From contig NZ_CP107947.1 in the NCBI RefSeq assembly GCF_036059255.1, forward strand, positions 2,170,001 to 2,234,000: a stretch of DNA of 64,000 nucleotides, written 5' to 3'. Origin of the DNA: Micromonospora sp. NBC_00389. GTDB lineage: Bacteria > Actinomycetota > Actinomycetes > Mycobacteriales > Micromonosporaceae. Below the pieces are notes generated by a model. The model saw nothing but the letters and a program-made list of their open reading frames with translations, was not told the origin of the DNA and ran no database searches. This document shows positions 32,821 to 40,497 of this stretch, in pieces. The position numbers were made by a program, and so were the translations under genes. Positions within the stretch are counted from its first letter, which is position 1. Each line of letters starts with the position of its first letter.

Positions 32821-33639
32821 CTAACGACCCTTCTGTCGGACGATGCGGTTACCGGCGTCGAGGCACTGCTCGACGTACCGGTCTGCGGCCGGACGCAGGC
32901 GTGCCGCGTGCCGGTCGAAGAAGCTGGCCGCGGCGGTGCCGGGCCAGCGCTCGGGCAGCAGCGCCGGGGGCAGCTGCGGGTCCCGGAACAGGAACGTACG
33001 CCACGCGTGCACGAGCCGGAACCGGGCCGCGTACGCCTCCTCGTCGGTGCTGCGCACGGTGACCGCGCCGAGCAGCGGGCGCTGGTCGCCGACGAACCGC
33101 TCGTAGGCGCGGCCGATCTCGGTCAGGTTCCAGGCCCGGCGGACCACGCCCATCGCGCCCGGGGTGCCGGAGAAGTGGGAGGCGGTGAACCGCTCGAACC
33201 GGACACCGGCCTCAGCGAGCAGCAGGTCGACGTCCTCGGCGGGCCGGGTGGCCACCCAGGTCTGCTCGTCCAGCGTGCCGTAGCCGAGGAAGCTGAGGTT
33301 GGCGGCGAGTCGCTGGCGGTCCCGCCGGGAGCCCGGCGCCTCCAGCACGAGCAGATCGAACCGGCCGTCCCAGCTGACCCGGCCGGTCCGGTAGATCCGG
33401 GCTGCCGCTTCGTCCAGTCGTCGGGCAGCTTTCGGTGTGATCGAATATCCCGGTCCGGACGCCAACCGGAGCGGGTCGAGCCAGCCCTGACGCACCATCC
33501 GGGACACGGCGGTGCGAACGGCCGGCGGCGCGATTCCCAACGGCGCCAGCAGCTTGACCAGGGCGGCGACCGGTGCCCGGCCACCCCTCGGTCGGAGGTG
33601 GTCGCCGTACAGGTCGAAGAGTGCCGACCGTGCCTGCAT
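32821..33639 (-). CDS. paaX: PaaX-family transcriptional repressor
   Basis: The 272-aa protein matches PaaX: N-terminal winged HTH (SALFDLYGDHLRPRGGRAP, PPAVRTAVSRMVRQGWLDP), a central PaaX domain (WDGRFDLLVLEAPGSRRDRQRLAANL) and a C-terminal helical domain (FRLVHAWRTFLFRDPQLPP). PaaX represses phenylacetate genes and is released by phenylacetyl-CoA. It is the first gene of a two-gene unit with the PaaG-like hydratase. The intergenic region 33640-33828 should hold its operator; no palindrome was clear. Confidence 0.9.
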   Translation of the reverse strand: MQARSALFDLYGDHLRPRGGRAPVAALVKLLAPLGIAPPAVRTAVSRMVRQGWLDPLRLASGPGYSITPKAARRLDEAAARIYRTGRVSWDGRFDLLVLEAPGSRRDRQRLAANLSFLGYGTLDEQTWVATRPAEDVDLLLAEAGVRFERFTASHFSGTPGAMGVVRRAWNLTEIGRAYERFVGDQRPLLGAVTVRSTDEEAYAARFRLVHAWRTFLFRDPQLPPALLPERWPGTAAASFFDRHAARLRPAADRYVEQCLDAGNRIVRQKGR

Positions 33640-33828
33640 GACCGCACATTGTGACAGGCCTTCTCAAGATAAGCTAGATGCTGTTACATCAATGCTGCTC
33701 CGGTTTGGGTCCGGCGGTGTTCATCAGGGAAAATCGTTGGTCGACACCCCCGCGACTGTTGCGGGTGGTCGTGAGAAGTGGCTGTGGGGCAACCCACCGA
33801 CCCTGGTGTAGGTCTGAGGGGAGACAAC

Positions 33829-33996
33829 ATGGCGGCGATGAAGCCGCGGACGGGCGACGGTCCGCTGGAAGTCACCAAGGAGGGTCGGGGCATCGTTATG
33901 CGGGTCCCGCTGGAAGGCGGTGGCCGGCTCGTCGTCGAGATGACTCCCGACGAGGCCAACGCGCTCGGTGACGCGTTGAAGGCAGCTGCCGGCTGA
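33829..33996 (+). CDS. DUF3117 protein (Rv1211-type)
   Basis: The 55-aa protein is nearly identical in pattern to the highly conserved actinobacterial DUF3117 family: AMKPRTGDGPLEVTKEGRGI, then LVVEMTPDEANALGDALKA. Its function is unknown. It is short, soluble and probably abundant. The start ATG follows GAGGGGAGAC. In M. tuberculosis it lies beside tagA and glgA, which fits the surrounding gene order. A perfect 14-bp hairpin ends its transcript. Confidence 0.92.
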   Translation: MAAMKPRTGDGPLEVTKEGRGIVMRVPLEGGGRLVVEMTPDEANALGDALKAAAG

Positions 33997-34043
33997 GTGA
34001 GGAGTGATCCGGGCGGTGTATGCCGCCCGGGCCGTTCCTCGGT

Positions 34044-34076
34044 CCCTGAGCCACCGGTATCGCCGGTGGCTCAGGG
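34044..34076 (+). terminator. hairpin terminator after the DUF3117 gene
   Basis: A 14-bp perfect stem (CCCTGAGCCACCGG / CCGGTGGCTCAGGG) with a five-base loop TATCG, followed by TCTT. Confidence 0.9.
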
Positions 34077-34143
34077 TCTTCATCGCTGCGGACAGGCGGG
34101 TCCGGTCCCGCTCCGCGACACTTTCCTGGAGGTACGGTTCCGC

Positions 34144-35619
34144 GTGCTCGCCATCCGCCCGATCGCCGAGCCCGACCGGCTCGACGTCCTCGTTCTACCC
34201 GTCCGTCCCGCCGAGCAGGCAGCTGATGGCGATGCCCCGGCCGTACCGGTGCCCACCGCCGTGGCACCCCCGGACGGCACCGCCGAGGAGGCCGCCGCGC
34301 TGGCGCCGGCCGCCCGACTGACCGGTCGGGCCGGCGAGGTCCACACCCAGCTACGCGCCGGGCGTTCCCCCGGCCGGCTGTTGCTCATCGGCATCGGCGA
34401 CGGCGGTGAGGCCGCCTGGCGGGCCGCTGGTGCGGCTCTGGCCCGCTCCGCCGTAGATGAGACGCATATCACTATCGCGCTGCCGGCCGACGTGACTCCG
34501 GCCGCGGTCCGCGGGTTGACCGAGGGGCTGCTGCTCGCCTCGTACCGGTTCCGCCTGACCGAGGCCGGCGATCCGCCCGCACTCAGCGGCGTCGATCTGC
34601 TGCTTGCCGACCCGGCCGCACACGAGGCCACCGTCGCCACGGCCCGGACCACCGCCGCGATGACCCGCCTCGCCCGCGATCTGACCAACGCACCCTCCTC
34701 GGTGAAGAACCCGGAGTGGTTCGCCGACCAGGTGGCCTCCGCCGCGGCCGACCTGCCCGACCTGCGCCTGCGGGTCCGTGGTCCGGCCGAGCTGGCCGCC
34801 GAGGGCTTCGGCGGGATCCTCGCCGTGGGCGGCGGCTCCGCCAGCGGCCCGCGTCTGGTCGAACTGGACTGGCACCCGGCCGACGCGCGTACCCATGTGG
34901 TGCTGATCGGCAAGGGCATCACCTTCGACACCGGCGGCATCTCGATCAAGCCGGTGCCGGCGATGAAGCTGATGCGCAAGGACATGGCCGGCGCGGCGGC
35001 GGTCGTCGCCGCCACCCTCGGCGCTGCGGCGCTGCGGCTGCCGGTCCGGGTCACCACGCTGGCCCCGCTGGCCGAGAACATGGTCAGCGGTTCGGCGTTC
35101 CGCCCCGGCGACGTCATCCGGCACTACGGCGGGACGACCAGCGAGACGACCAACTCCGACGCCGAGGGCCGGCTGGTCCTCGCCGACGCGCTGGCGTACG
35201 CGGTGGACCAGCTCGCGCCGGACCTGCTGCTCGACCTGGCCACCCTCACCGGGGCCAACGCGGTGGCGTTGGGCAAGCGCACCGCCGCCCTGTACAGCGA
35301 GAACGACCAGCTGGCAGCCGACGTGCTGGCCGCGGTCGAGGCGGCTGGCGAGGCGGCCTGGCGGATGCCGCTGCACACCGACTACGTCGAGTACCTGGGC
35401 AGTGAGGTTGCCGACCTGTACAGCGCACCGGCCCAGGGCGCCGGGTCGGTGGTGGCCGCGCTCTACCTGCGCGAGTTCACCGGCGAGCTGCGGGACCGCT
35501 GGCTGCACCTGGACATGTCGGCCCCGTCCTGGGCGGATGGCGACCACGCCGAGCTCAGCCGCGGTGCGACCGGCTGGGGCGTCCGCTCGCTGCTGCGCTG
35601 GCTGGCCAACGTCAACTGA
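34144..35619 (+). CDS. pepA: leucyl aminopeptidase, M17 family
   Basis: The ~491-aa enzyme has an N-terminal macro-like domain and the C-terminal M17 catalytic domain. The metal ligands and catalytic residues are in GKGITFDTGGISIKP (two-zinc site Lys/Asp), MKLMRKDMAGAA and NSDAEGRLVLADAL (catalytic Arg). It forms cytosolic hexamers that remove N-terminal residues from peptides. The GTG at 34144 is preferred: the frame is open further left but runs through the upstream terminator, and TGGAGG lies before it. It is convergent with the methyltransferase gene. Confidence 0.93.
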   Translation: MLAIRPIAEPDRLDVLVLPVRPAEQAADGDAPAVPVPTAVAPPDGTAEEAAALAPAARLTGRAGEVHTQLRAGRSPGRLLLIGIGDGGEAAWRAAGAALARSAVDETHITIALPADVTPAAVRGLTEGLLLASYRFRLTEAGDPPALSGVDLLLADPAAHEATVATARTTAAMTRLARDLTNAPSSVKNPEWFADQVASAAADLPDLRLRVRGPAELAAEGFGGILAVGGGSASGPRLVELDWHPADARTHVVLIGKGITFDTGGISIKPVPAMKLMRKDMAGAAAVVAATLGAAALRLPVRVTTLAPLAENMVSGSAFRPGDVIRHYGGTTSETTNSDAEGRLVLADALAYAVDQLAPDLLLDLATLTGANAVALGKRTAALYSENDQLAADVLAAVEAAGEAAWRMPLHTDYVEYLGSEVADLYSAPAQGAGSVVAALYLREFTGELRDRWLHLDMSAPSWADGDHAELSRGATGWGVRSLLRWLANVN

Positions 35620-35625
35620 CCGGGG

Positions 35626-36276
35626 TCAGCACTTCACCGCCGCGAGCACCCCGTGACCGACCGGAAGGAGCGCGGGTATCCAGTGCTCCGACTCCCGGAC
35701 CGCCTTGATCGTCTCGCGGACCGTCACCGTCTCGGCGTCCCGGGCGGCCGGGTCACCGATCCGGCCGCCGGCCAGCATGCCGTTGAGTGCCAGCACGCCT
35801 CCGGGGCGCAGCAGCCGCAGCGCGGCTTCCACGCAGGCGTGGAAGCCGGTCGCCTCGGCGTCCACGAAGACCAGGTCGTACGCCCCGTCGGCGAGCCGCG
35901 GCAGCACGTCCAGTGCGCGACCGGTGATGATCCGGGTGCGACCGGCGGCGAAGCCGGCCTCGGTGAAGATCCGGCGGGCGATCCGCTGATGCTCCACCTC
36001 CACGTCGATGGTGGTGAGCACGCCGTCGGCGCGCATGCCGCGCAGCAGCCAGACCCCGCTCACCCCGGTGCCGGTGCCGATCTCCACCACCGCCCGGGCG
36101 TTGCCGGCCGCGGCCAGCAGCCGCAGCGCCGCTCCCGCGCCGGGGGTGACCGCGTCGAGGCCCACCTCGTGGGCCAGGCTGCGCGCGGTACGCAGGACAA
36201 GATCCTCGGTCACGTACGACTCGGCGAACTGCTGAGCCTGGGTCGTCGAACTGCCGGAACCGGCGACCGTGGCGAT
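35626..36276 (-). CDS. O-methyltransferase (Rv1220c-type), apparent ATC start codon
   Basis: The ~216-aa protein has the class I SAM fold: VVEIGTGTGVSGVWLLRGM (motif I), TTIDVEVEHQRIARR (motif II) and YDLVFVDAEATGF (motif IV), as in caffeoyl-CoA-type O-methyltransferases. It matches M. tuberculosis Rv1220c in position and sequence character. Upstream of the conserved FAESYVTEDLVLRTAR there is no ATG, GTG or TTG. A perfect GGAGG (36283-36287) stands six bases before an ATC (36274-36276) that starts ATC GCC ACG. Either ATC is used, or an ATG was mutated, or the shorter GTG start at 36213 is used. Confidence 0.88.
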   Translation of the reverse strand: MATVAGSGSSTTQAQQFAESYVTEDLVLRTARSLAHEVGLDAVTPGAGAALRLLAAAGNARAVVEIGTGTGVSGVWLLRGMRADGVLTTIDVEVEHQRIARRIFTEAGFAAGRTRIITGRALDVLPRLADGAYDLVFVDAEATGFHACVEAALRLLRPGGVLALNGMLAGGRIGDPAARDAETVTVRETIKAVRESEHWIPALLPVGHGVLAAVKC

Positions 36277-36321
36277 GGGGCACCTCCGGGACGGTGCGTG
36301 GTGCGGGGGCGGGTTGGCACT

Positions 36322-36513
36322 GTGAGCGTAGAGGCGACCGCCGCGGGGCGCAGCCGCGCCTCCGTCCCTCGCGATCACCGGGGGCAACCGCTGACTCCAC
36401 CGCGCGCATCCGTGCAATCCTGGAGGCGGTATCCCGTCAGCTGCGACCGCGCCGGTCCGTGGCCGGGCGACGCGGCGCGGGATCCGGGGACGGACTGGGA
36501 GGCACCTACGTGA
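36322..36513 (+). CDS. 63-aa frame between the methyltransferase and htrA; possible sigE-rseA deletion scar
   Basis: The GTG at 36322 opens a 63-aa frame (VSVEATAAGRSRASVP at the start) that ends with a TGA overlapping the htrA start (GTGA). It resembles no complete protein. In M. tuberculosis and relatives this gap holds sigE and its anti-sigma gene. The N-terminal 16 residues look to me like the leader of an actinobacterial SigE, which would make this frame what remains after deletion of the sigma core and anti-sigma gene. It could also be non-coding. Confidence 0.3.
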   Translation: MSVEATAAGRSRASVPRDHRGQPLTPPRASVQSWRRYPVSCDRAGPWPGDAARDPGTDWEAPT

Positions 36514-37955
36514 CCGACGGCTGGGACTGGCGCCGGGGCGGTGAGACTCCGGCTCCGGCAACCCCGCCCGGGGCAGGGACCCCGCCGGCGGGGCCGCCGA
36601 CCGCGCCGGGGGCCGGTAGCACGCCCGCGGCGTCGCCTGGTGGCCCACCGGCGGCCGGGAGCCTGCCGGTGGGATCAACGCCCGTGGCGGGCGCACCGAT
36701 CGCTGGGCCGCCCACGACCTGGCCGGCACCGACGACTCCGTCGAGCGCACCCGGCACCTCGCCCTGGTGGTCGGACGCGCTGGCCGATCCGTGGCGGGAC
36801 CCGGCGGCTCCGGCCGCGGTGGTGGTGCCCGCGGTGGTGATGGCCGGCACCGAGCCGGAGCCGGTCACCGACCCGGACGCACCAGGCCGTCCGACACTGC
36901 GCCACCTGCTGCTCATCCCGGTGATCACCGCGCTGCTGGCCGGCACCCTCGGCGGCGCGCTGGGCTACGCGTTCGCCGTACGCGGCGCGGCCGGCGGGAC
37001 GGTTCTCGGCGGCGAACCGGCGCAGGCGCCCGCGCTGGCCCAGCGCAAGCCGGAGTCGCTGGCCGGGGTGGCCGAACGGGTCCTGCCCAGCGTGGTCACC
37101 GTGCGGGTGAGCAGCCTCGTCGGGACGAGTGAGGGCTCCGGCTTCATCGCCAGCGCGGAAGGTCATGTGATCACCAACGACCACGTGGTGGCCGGCAGCA
37201 ACGGCAAGGCCTCCGTGATCTTCAACGACGGCAGCTCCGCGCCGGCGACCGTCGTTGGTCAGGACCCGGAGTCGGACATCGCGGTGATCAAGGTGAGCCG
37301 GACCGGGCTGCGGCCCGTGGAGTTCGGCGACTCCGACGCGCTGGCCGTCGGCGACCCGGTGCTCGCCATGGGCTCACCGCTCTCGCTGGCCAACACCGTC
37401 ACCGCCGGCATCGTGAGCGCCCTGGACCGGACGATGCAGGCCGGGGAGCCGGGCGGTCCGGTGCGTTACTACGCGGCGATCCAGACCGACGCGGCGGTCA
37501 ACCACGGCAACTCGGGTGGCCCACTGGTCGACGGCGCCGGGCGGGTGGTCGGGGTGAACTCCACCATCAAGTCGCTGGTCGCCGAGGGGCAGGAGGCCGG
37601 CAACATCGGGCTCGCCTTCGCCATCCCGATCAACCAGGCCAAGCGGGTGACCCAGGACATCATCGGCACCGGCAAGGCCCGGCGTACGGTGATCGGCGCC
37701 CAGGTCGGCGGCCCGGGCGCGGGTGCCGGCGGCGGCGTACGGCTGGCCGCCGTGGAGCCCTCCGGGCCGGCGGCCGGCGCCGGGCTGAAGGTCGGCGATG
37801 TGATCACGAAGCTCAACGGCCGGCCGATGACCGAGCCGACGGATCTGATCGCCCTGGTCCGCAAGTTCGCGCCCGGCTCGGTGGTCACCGTCGAGTTCCG
37901 GCGCGGCGCTGACCGGCAGAACGCGTCGGTCACCCTCGCCGCGGACGCGAAGTGA
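36510..37955 (+). CDS. htrA: HtrA-type membrane serine protease with PDZ domain
   Basis: The 481-aa protein has a ~125-residue Pro/Ala-rich cytosolic part and one membrane helix (residues ~131-157). A trypsin-like domain with triad His225 (ITNDHVVAG), Asp256 (ESDIAVI) and Ser335 (NHGNSGGPL) follows, then a PDZ domain (SGPAAGAGLKVGDVITKLNG). It faces outside and degrades or refolds damaged envelope proteins. In mycobacteria the gene follows sigE and rseA and belongs to the envelope stress response; those two genes are missing here. The GTG start overlaps the stop of a 63-aa frame. Confidence 0.95.
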   Translation: MTDGWDWRRGGETPAPATPPGAGTPPAGPPTAPGAGSTPAASPGGPPAAGSLPVGSTPVAGAPIAGPPTTWPAPTTPSSAPGTSPWWSDALADPWRDPAAPAAVVVPAVVMAGTEPEPVTDPDAPGRPTLRHLLLIPVITALLAGTLGGALGYAFAVRGAAGGTVLGGEPAQAPALAQRKPESLAGVAERVLPSVVTVRVSSLVGTSEGSGFIASAEGHVITNDHVVAGSNGKASVIFNDGSSAPATVVGQDPESDIAVIKVSRTGLRPVEFGDSDALAVGDPVLAMGSPLSLANTVTAGIVSALDRTMQAGEPGGPVRYYAAIQTDAAVNHGNSGGPLVDGAGRVVGVNSTIKSLVAEGQEAGNIGLAFAIPINQAKRVTQDIIGTGKARRTVIGAQVGGPGAGAGGGVRLAAVEPSGPAAGAGLKVGDVITKLNGRPMTEPTDLIALVRKFAPGSVVTVEFRRGADRQNASVTLAADAK

Positions 37956-38031
37956 ACAGCGGGTCACCCCCTGCCCGAAAGCGGTCTGGCGTGCGTAGTC
38001 TTGCTGCTGACGCCGAGAGGAGGCCCGCGGA

Positions 38032-38454
38032 ATGCTCGACAACCTGAACTGGTGGGAGATCGGTGCGCTGCTGCTCCTGGCGCTGTTGATCTTCGGTGAC
38101 CGGCTGCCCGGAGTCATCACCGATGGCCTGCGGCTCGTGCGTAACCTGCGCAACATGGCCCGCAACGCCACCGGCGACCTGAGTCGCGAGTTGGGCACCG
38201 ACATCCAGCTCGAGGATCTGCACCCGAAGGCTTTCATCCGCAAGCACCTCCTCAGCGAGGAGGACGAGGCGGCGATCCGTAAGCCGTTGCAGGGCGTCTA
38301 CGACAACCTGCGTGCGGACGTCGGCGGCGTGCACGACGAGCTGAAGGACGTGGCCAACGCGGCGGACCCGCGGTCGAAGGGGGCCCGGTCCAGCACGGCC
38401 ACCGGCACCCCGTCGACGCCGGCCCCCCGGGCCAGCTACGACGACGCCACCTGA
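38032..38454 (+). CDS. tatB: Sec-independent protein translocase subunit TatB
   Basis: The 140-aa protein opens with the TatA/B helix NWWEIGALLLLALLIFGDRLPG and a Gly/Pro hinge, continues with an amphipathic helix (DGLRLVRNLRNMARN) and ends in a long hydrophilic tail. TatB forms the TatBC receptor for twin-arginine signal peptides. It follows htrA by 76 bases as in M. tuberculosis (Rv1223-Rv1224). GAGAGGAGG lies just before the ATG. The stop codon lies within the first unit of a short tandem hairpin repeat. Confidence 0.92.
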   Translation: MLDNLNWWEIGALLLLALLIFGDRLPGVITDGLRLVRNLRNMARNATGDLSRELGTDIQLEDLHPKAFIRKHLLSEEDEAAIRKPLQGVYDNLRADVGGVHDELKDVANAADPRSKGARSSTATGTPSTPAPRASYDDAT

Positions 38455-38536
38455 CCGACCCGGGCAAAGCGGGCCGTCACCTGACCGATCGAGCAAATCG
38501 ACCCGTCACCTGACCGGCCCGGTAAAACGGCCCGTC
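38449..38536. repeat. three tandem 29-30-bp units, each able to form a hairpin
   Basis: Units 38449-38478, 38479-38507 and 38508-38536 share ACCTGACCG at the left and CCGTC at the right, with a GCAAA/GTAAA loop between short arms. The arms differ but stay complementary: CCCG/CGGG in unit 1, TCGA/TCGA in unit 2, CCG/CGG in unit 3. A partial fourth unit follows. They overlap the tatB stop and lie before the convergent mrp gene. Confidence 0.75.
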
Positions 38537-38565
38537 ACCCTGACCGGGGTCGGCCCCTGACCGGA

Positions 38566-38589
38566 CCCGCCGGCCGAGCGGCCGGCGGG
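38566..38589. terminator. hairpin between tatB and mrp
   Basis: A 10-bp perfect stem (CCCGCCGGCC / GGCCGGCGGG) with a four-base loop, between the two convergent genes. Confidence 0.8.
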
Positions 38590-38608
38590 CGAACGGTGGA
38601 TCGGGCGC

Positions 38609-39757
38609 TCAGCGCCCGGCGGGCTTGAGGCCGAGCGGCTTGCCGAGCAGCGACTCACGGCGCAGCGCGAGCCGGTCGGCGATCGTGCCGAGTGCCTGTG
38701 CGGCCGGCGACTCCGGCTCGGCCAGCACGATCGGGTTGCCGGCGTCGCCGGCCTCCCGGACGCGGGTGTCCAGCGGGATCTGCCCGAGCAGCGGCACCTG
38801 CGCGCCGATGGTCCGGCTCAGCGACTCGGCGACCGCCGCGCCACCGCCGGCACCGAAGATCTCCATCCGGGAGCCGTCCGGCAGCTCCAGCCAGGACATG
38901 TTCTCGATGACGCCGACCACCCGCTGGTGGGTCTGCAGAGCGATCGCACCGGCCCGCTCCGCCACCTCGGCGGCAGCGGCCTGCGGGGTGGTGACCACCA
39001 GGATCTCCGAGTTGGGCAGCAACTGGGCCAGCGAGATGGCCACGTCGCCGGTGCCCGGGGGCAGGTCGAGCAGGAGCACGTCCAGGTCGCCCCAGTAGAC
39101 GTCGGCCAGGAACTGCTGCAACGCCCGGTGCAGCATCGGGCCGCGCCACACCACGGCGGCGTTGCCGGAGGTGAACATGCCGATCGAGATCACCTTCACG
39201 CCGTGCGACTGCGGCGGCATGATCATGTCCTCGACACGGGTCGGCCGGCCGTCCGCGCCGAGCATCCGGGGCACCGAGTGGCCGTAGATGTCCGCGTCGA
39301 CCACGCCCACGGAGAGCCCGCGGGCGGCCAGCGCCGCAGCCAGGTTGACCGTCACGCTGGACTTGCCGACGCCGCCCTTGCCGCTGGCCACCGCGTACAC
39401 GCGGGTCCGCGAGCCGGGCTGGGCGAACGGGATGACCGGCTCCTCGCTGGCACCCCCACCGCGTAGCTGCGACTGCAACGACTGCCGCTGCTCCGGGCTC
39501 ATCACACCGAAGTCGATCTCCACACCGGTCACTCCGGGTACCGCGGCGACGGCGGCGGTGATGTCCGTACGCAGCTTGTCCTTGAGCGGACAGCCGGCGA
39601 CGGTGAGCAGCAGCTCGACCCGTACGACGCCACTGGCACCGATCGTCGCGGAGCGGACCATGCCCAGCTCGGTGATGGGCCGGCGGATCTCCGGGTCGTT
39701 GACGGTGGCCAGGGCGGCCTGGATCGCGTCCTCGACGGTGCTGACAGGTGCTGACAT
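38609..39757 (-). CDS. mrp: Mrp/NBP35-type iron-sulfur carrier ATPase
   Basis: The 382-aa protein has an N-terminal DUF59/MIP18 domain (residues ~5-85, including GCPLKD) and a ParA/MinD-like P-loop ATPase with deviant Walker A GKGGVGKSS (126-134), VVDADIYGHSVPRML and the LDLPPGTGD switch. It carries Fe-S clusters to apo-proteins as a cytosolic dimer. The C-terminal CxxC of many ApbC proteins is not visible. The M. tuberculosis equivalent is Rv1229c, in the same neighbourhood. Convergent with tatB. Confidence 0.93.
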   Translation of the reverse strand: MSAPVSTVEDAIQAALATVNDPEIRRPITELGMVRSATIGASGVVRVELLLTVAGCPLKDKLRTDITAAVAAVPGVTGVEIDFGVMSPEQRQSLQSQLRGGGASEEPVIPFAQPGSRTRVYAVASGKGGVGKSSVTVNLAAALAARGLSVGVVDADIYGHSVPRMLGADGRPTRVEDMIMPPQSHGVKVISIGMFTSGNAAVVWRGPMLHRALQQFLADVYWGDLDVLLLDLPPGTGDVAISLAQLLPNSEILVVTTPQAAAAEVAERAGAIALQTHQRVVGVIENMSWLELPDGSRMEIFGAGGGAAVAESLSRTIGAQVPLLGQIPLDTRVREAGDAGNPIVLAEPESPAAQALGTIADRLALRRESLLGKPLGLKPAGR

Positions 39758-39846
39758 GCCCGCAATGCTACGTCGCGGGGCATCCGCTACGGCCGTTGGC
39801 CGGGAACGGTGTGAGCCAATCGATGGCCGGCCTCGACCCCTCCGGG

Positions 39847-40497
39847 TCAGCCGTCCTGCGGGCGTGGCCCGGTGCCGTCCGGCCGGGCCTCGGAGGTGAA
39901 GTCGCCGTCCAGGTCGTCGCGGGGTTCGTCCAGCCCGGCGCCGTCGGTCGGCCGCTGGCCACGCTTCTCCTGCCGGCTGTCCTTCTGCTGCTGGCGGCGC
40001 TCCAACCGCTGTCGGCGCTGCCCCGCCTCGTCCAACTCCTCGGCCAGCCGGGTCAGCTCGGAGCGGAGGAAGTCGCGGGTGGCCACCTCACCCAGTGCGA
40101 TCCGCAGCGCGGCGATCTCCCGGGCCAGGTACTCGGTGTCCGCCTTCTGCGCCGTGGCCCGCCGCCGGTCCTCCTCCAGTGCCACCCGGTCCCGGTCCGC
40201 CTGCCGGTTCTGCGCCAGCAGGATCAACGGCGCGGCGTAGCTGGCCTGCAACGACAGCACCAGGGTGAGGAACGTGAACGTGTACGGGTCGAAGCGCACG
40301 TCGGCCGGGGCGAGCGTGTTCCAGCCGAACCAGATCGCGATCACCACCGTCATGACGACGATGAAGTTCGCGGTGCCCATGCCGCGGGCGATGCCCTCCG
40401 ACCACCGGCCGAACGCCTCCGCGTCGAATCGGGGCAGCTTGATGCCCCGGGGCTCGCGTGGCTGGTCGAGCCGTTCCGCCCGCCGCTGGTCAGCCAT
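39847..40497 (-). CDS. DUF1003 membrane protein
   Basis: The ~216-aa protein has a ~45-residue basic leader and two membrane helices (MGTANFIVVMTVVIAIWFGWNTL and TFTFLTLVLSLQASYAAPLILLA). The DUF1003 signature QNRQADRDRV follows, then a long charged coiled coil and an acidic tail. Function is unknown; the family is often found beside magnesium-transporter-like genes. Its ATG at 40497 overlaps the stop of the MgtE-N/CBS gene by eight bases, so the two proteins are made together. Upstream in-frame starts at 40539 would add 14 residues. Confidence 0.88.
   Translation of the reverse strand: MADQRRAERLDQPREPRGIKLPRFDAEAFGRWSEGIARGMGTANFIVVMTVVIAIWFGWNTLAPADVRFDPYTFTFLTLVLSLQASYAAPLILLAQNRQADRDRVALEEDRRRATAQKADTEYLAREIAALRIALGEVATRDFLRSELTRLAEELDEAGQRRQRLERRQQQKDSRQEKRGQRPTDGAGLDEPRDDLDGDFTSEARPDGTGPRPQDG

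Noticed and set aside
38449..38560. CRISPR array
   Set aside because: The units are directly adjacent without spacers, only three copies exist and no cas genes are near.
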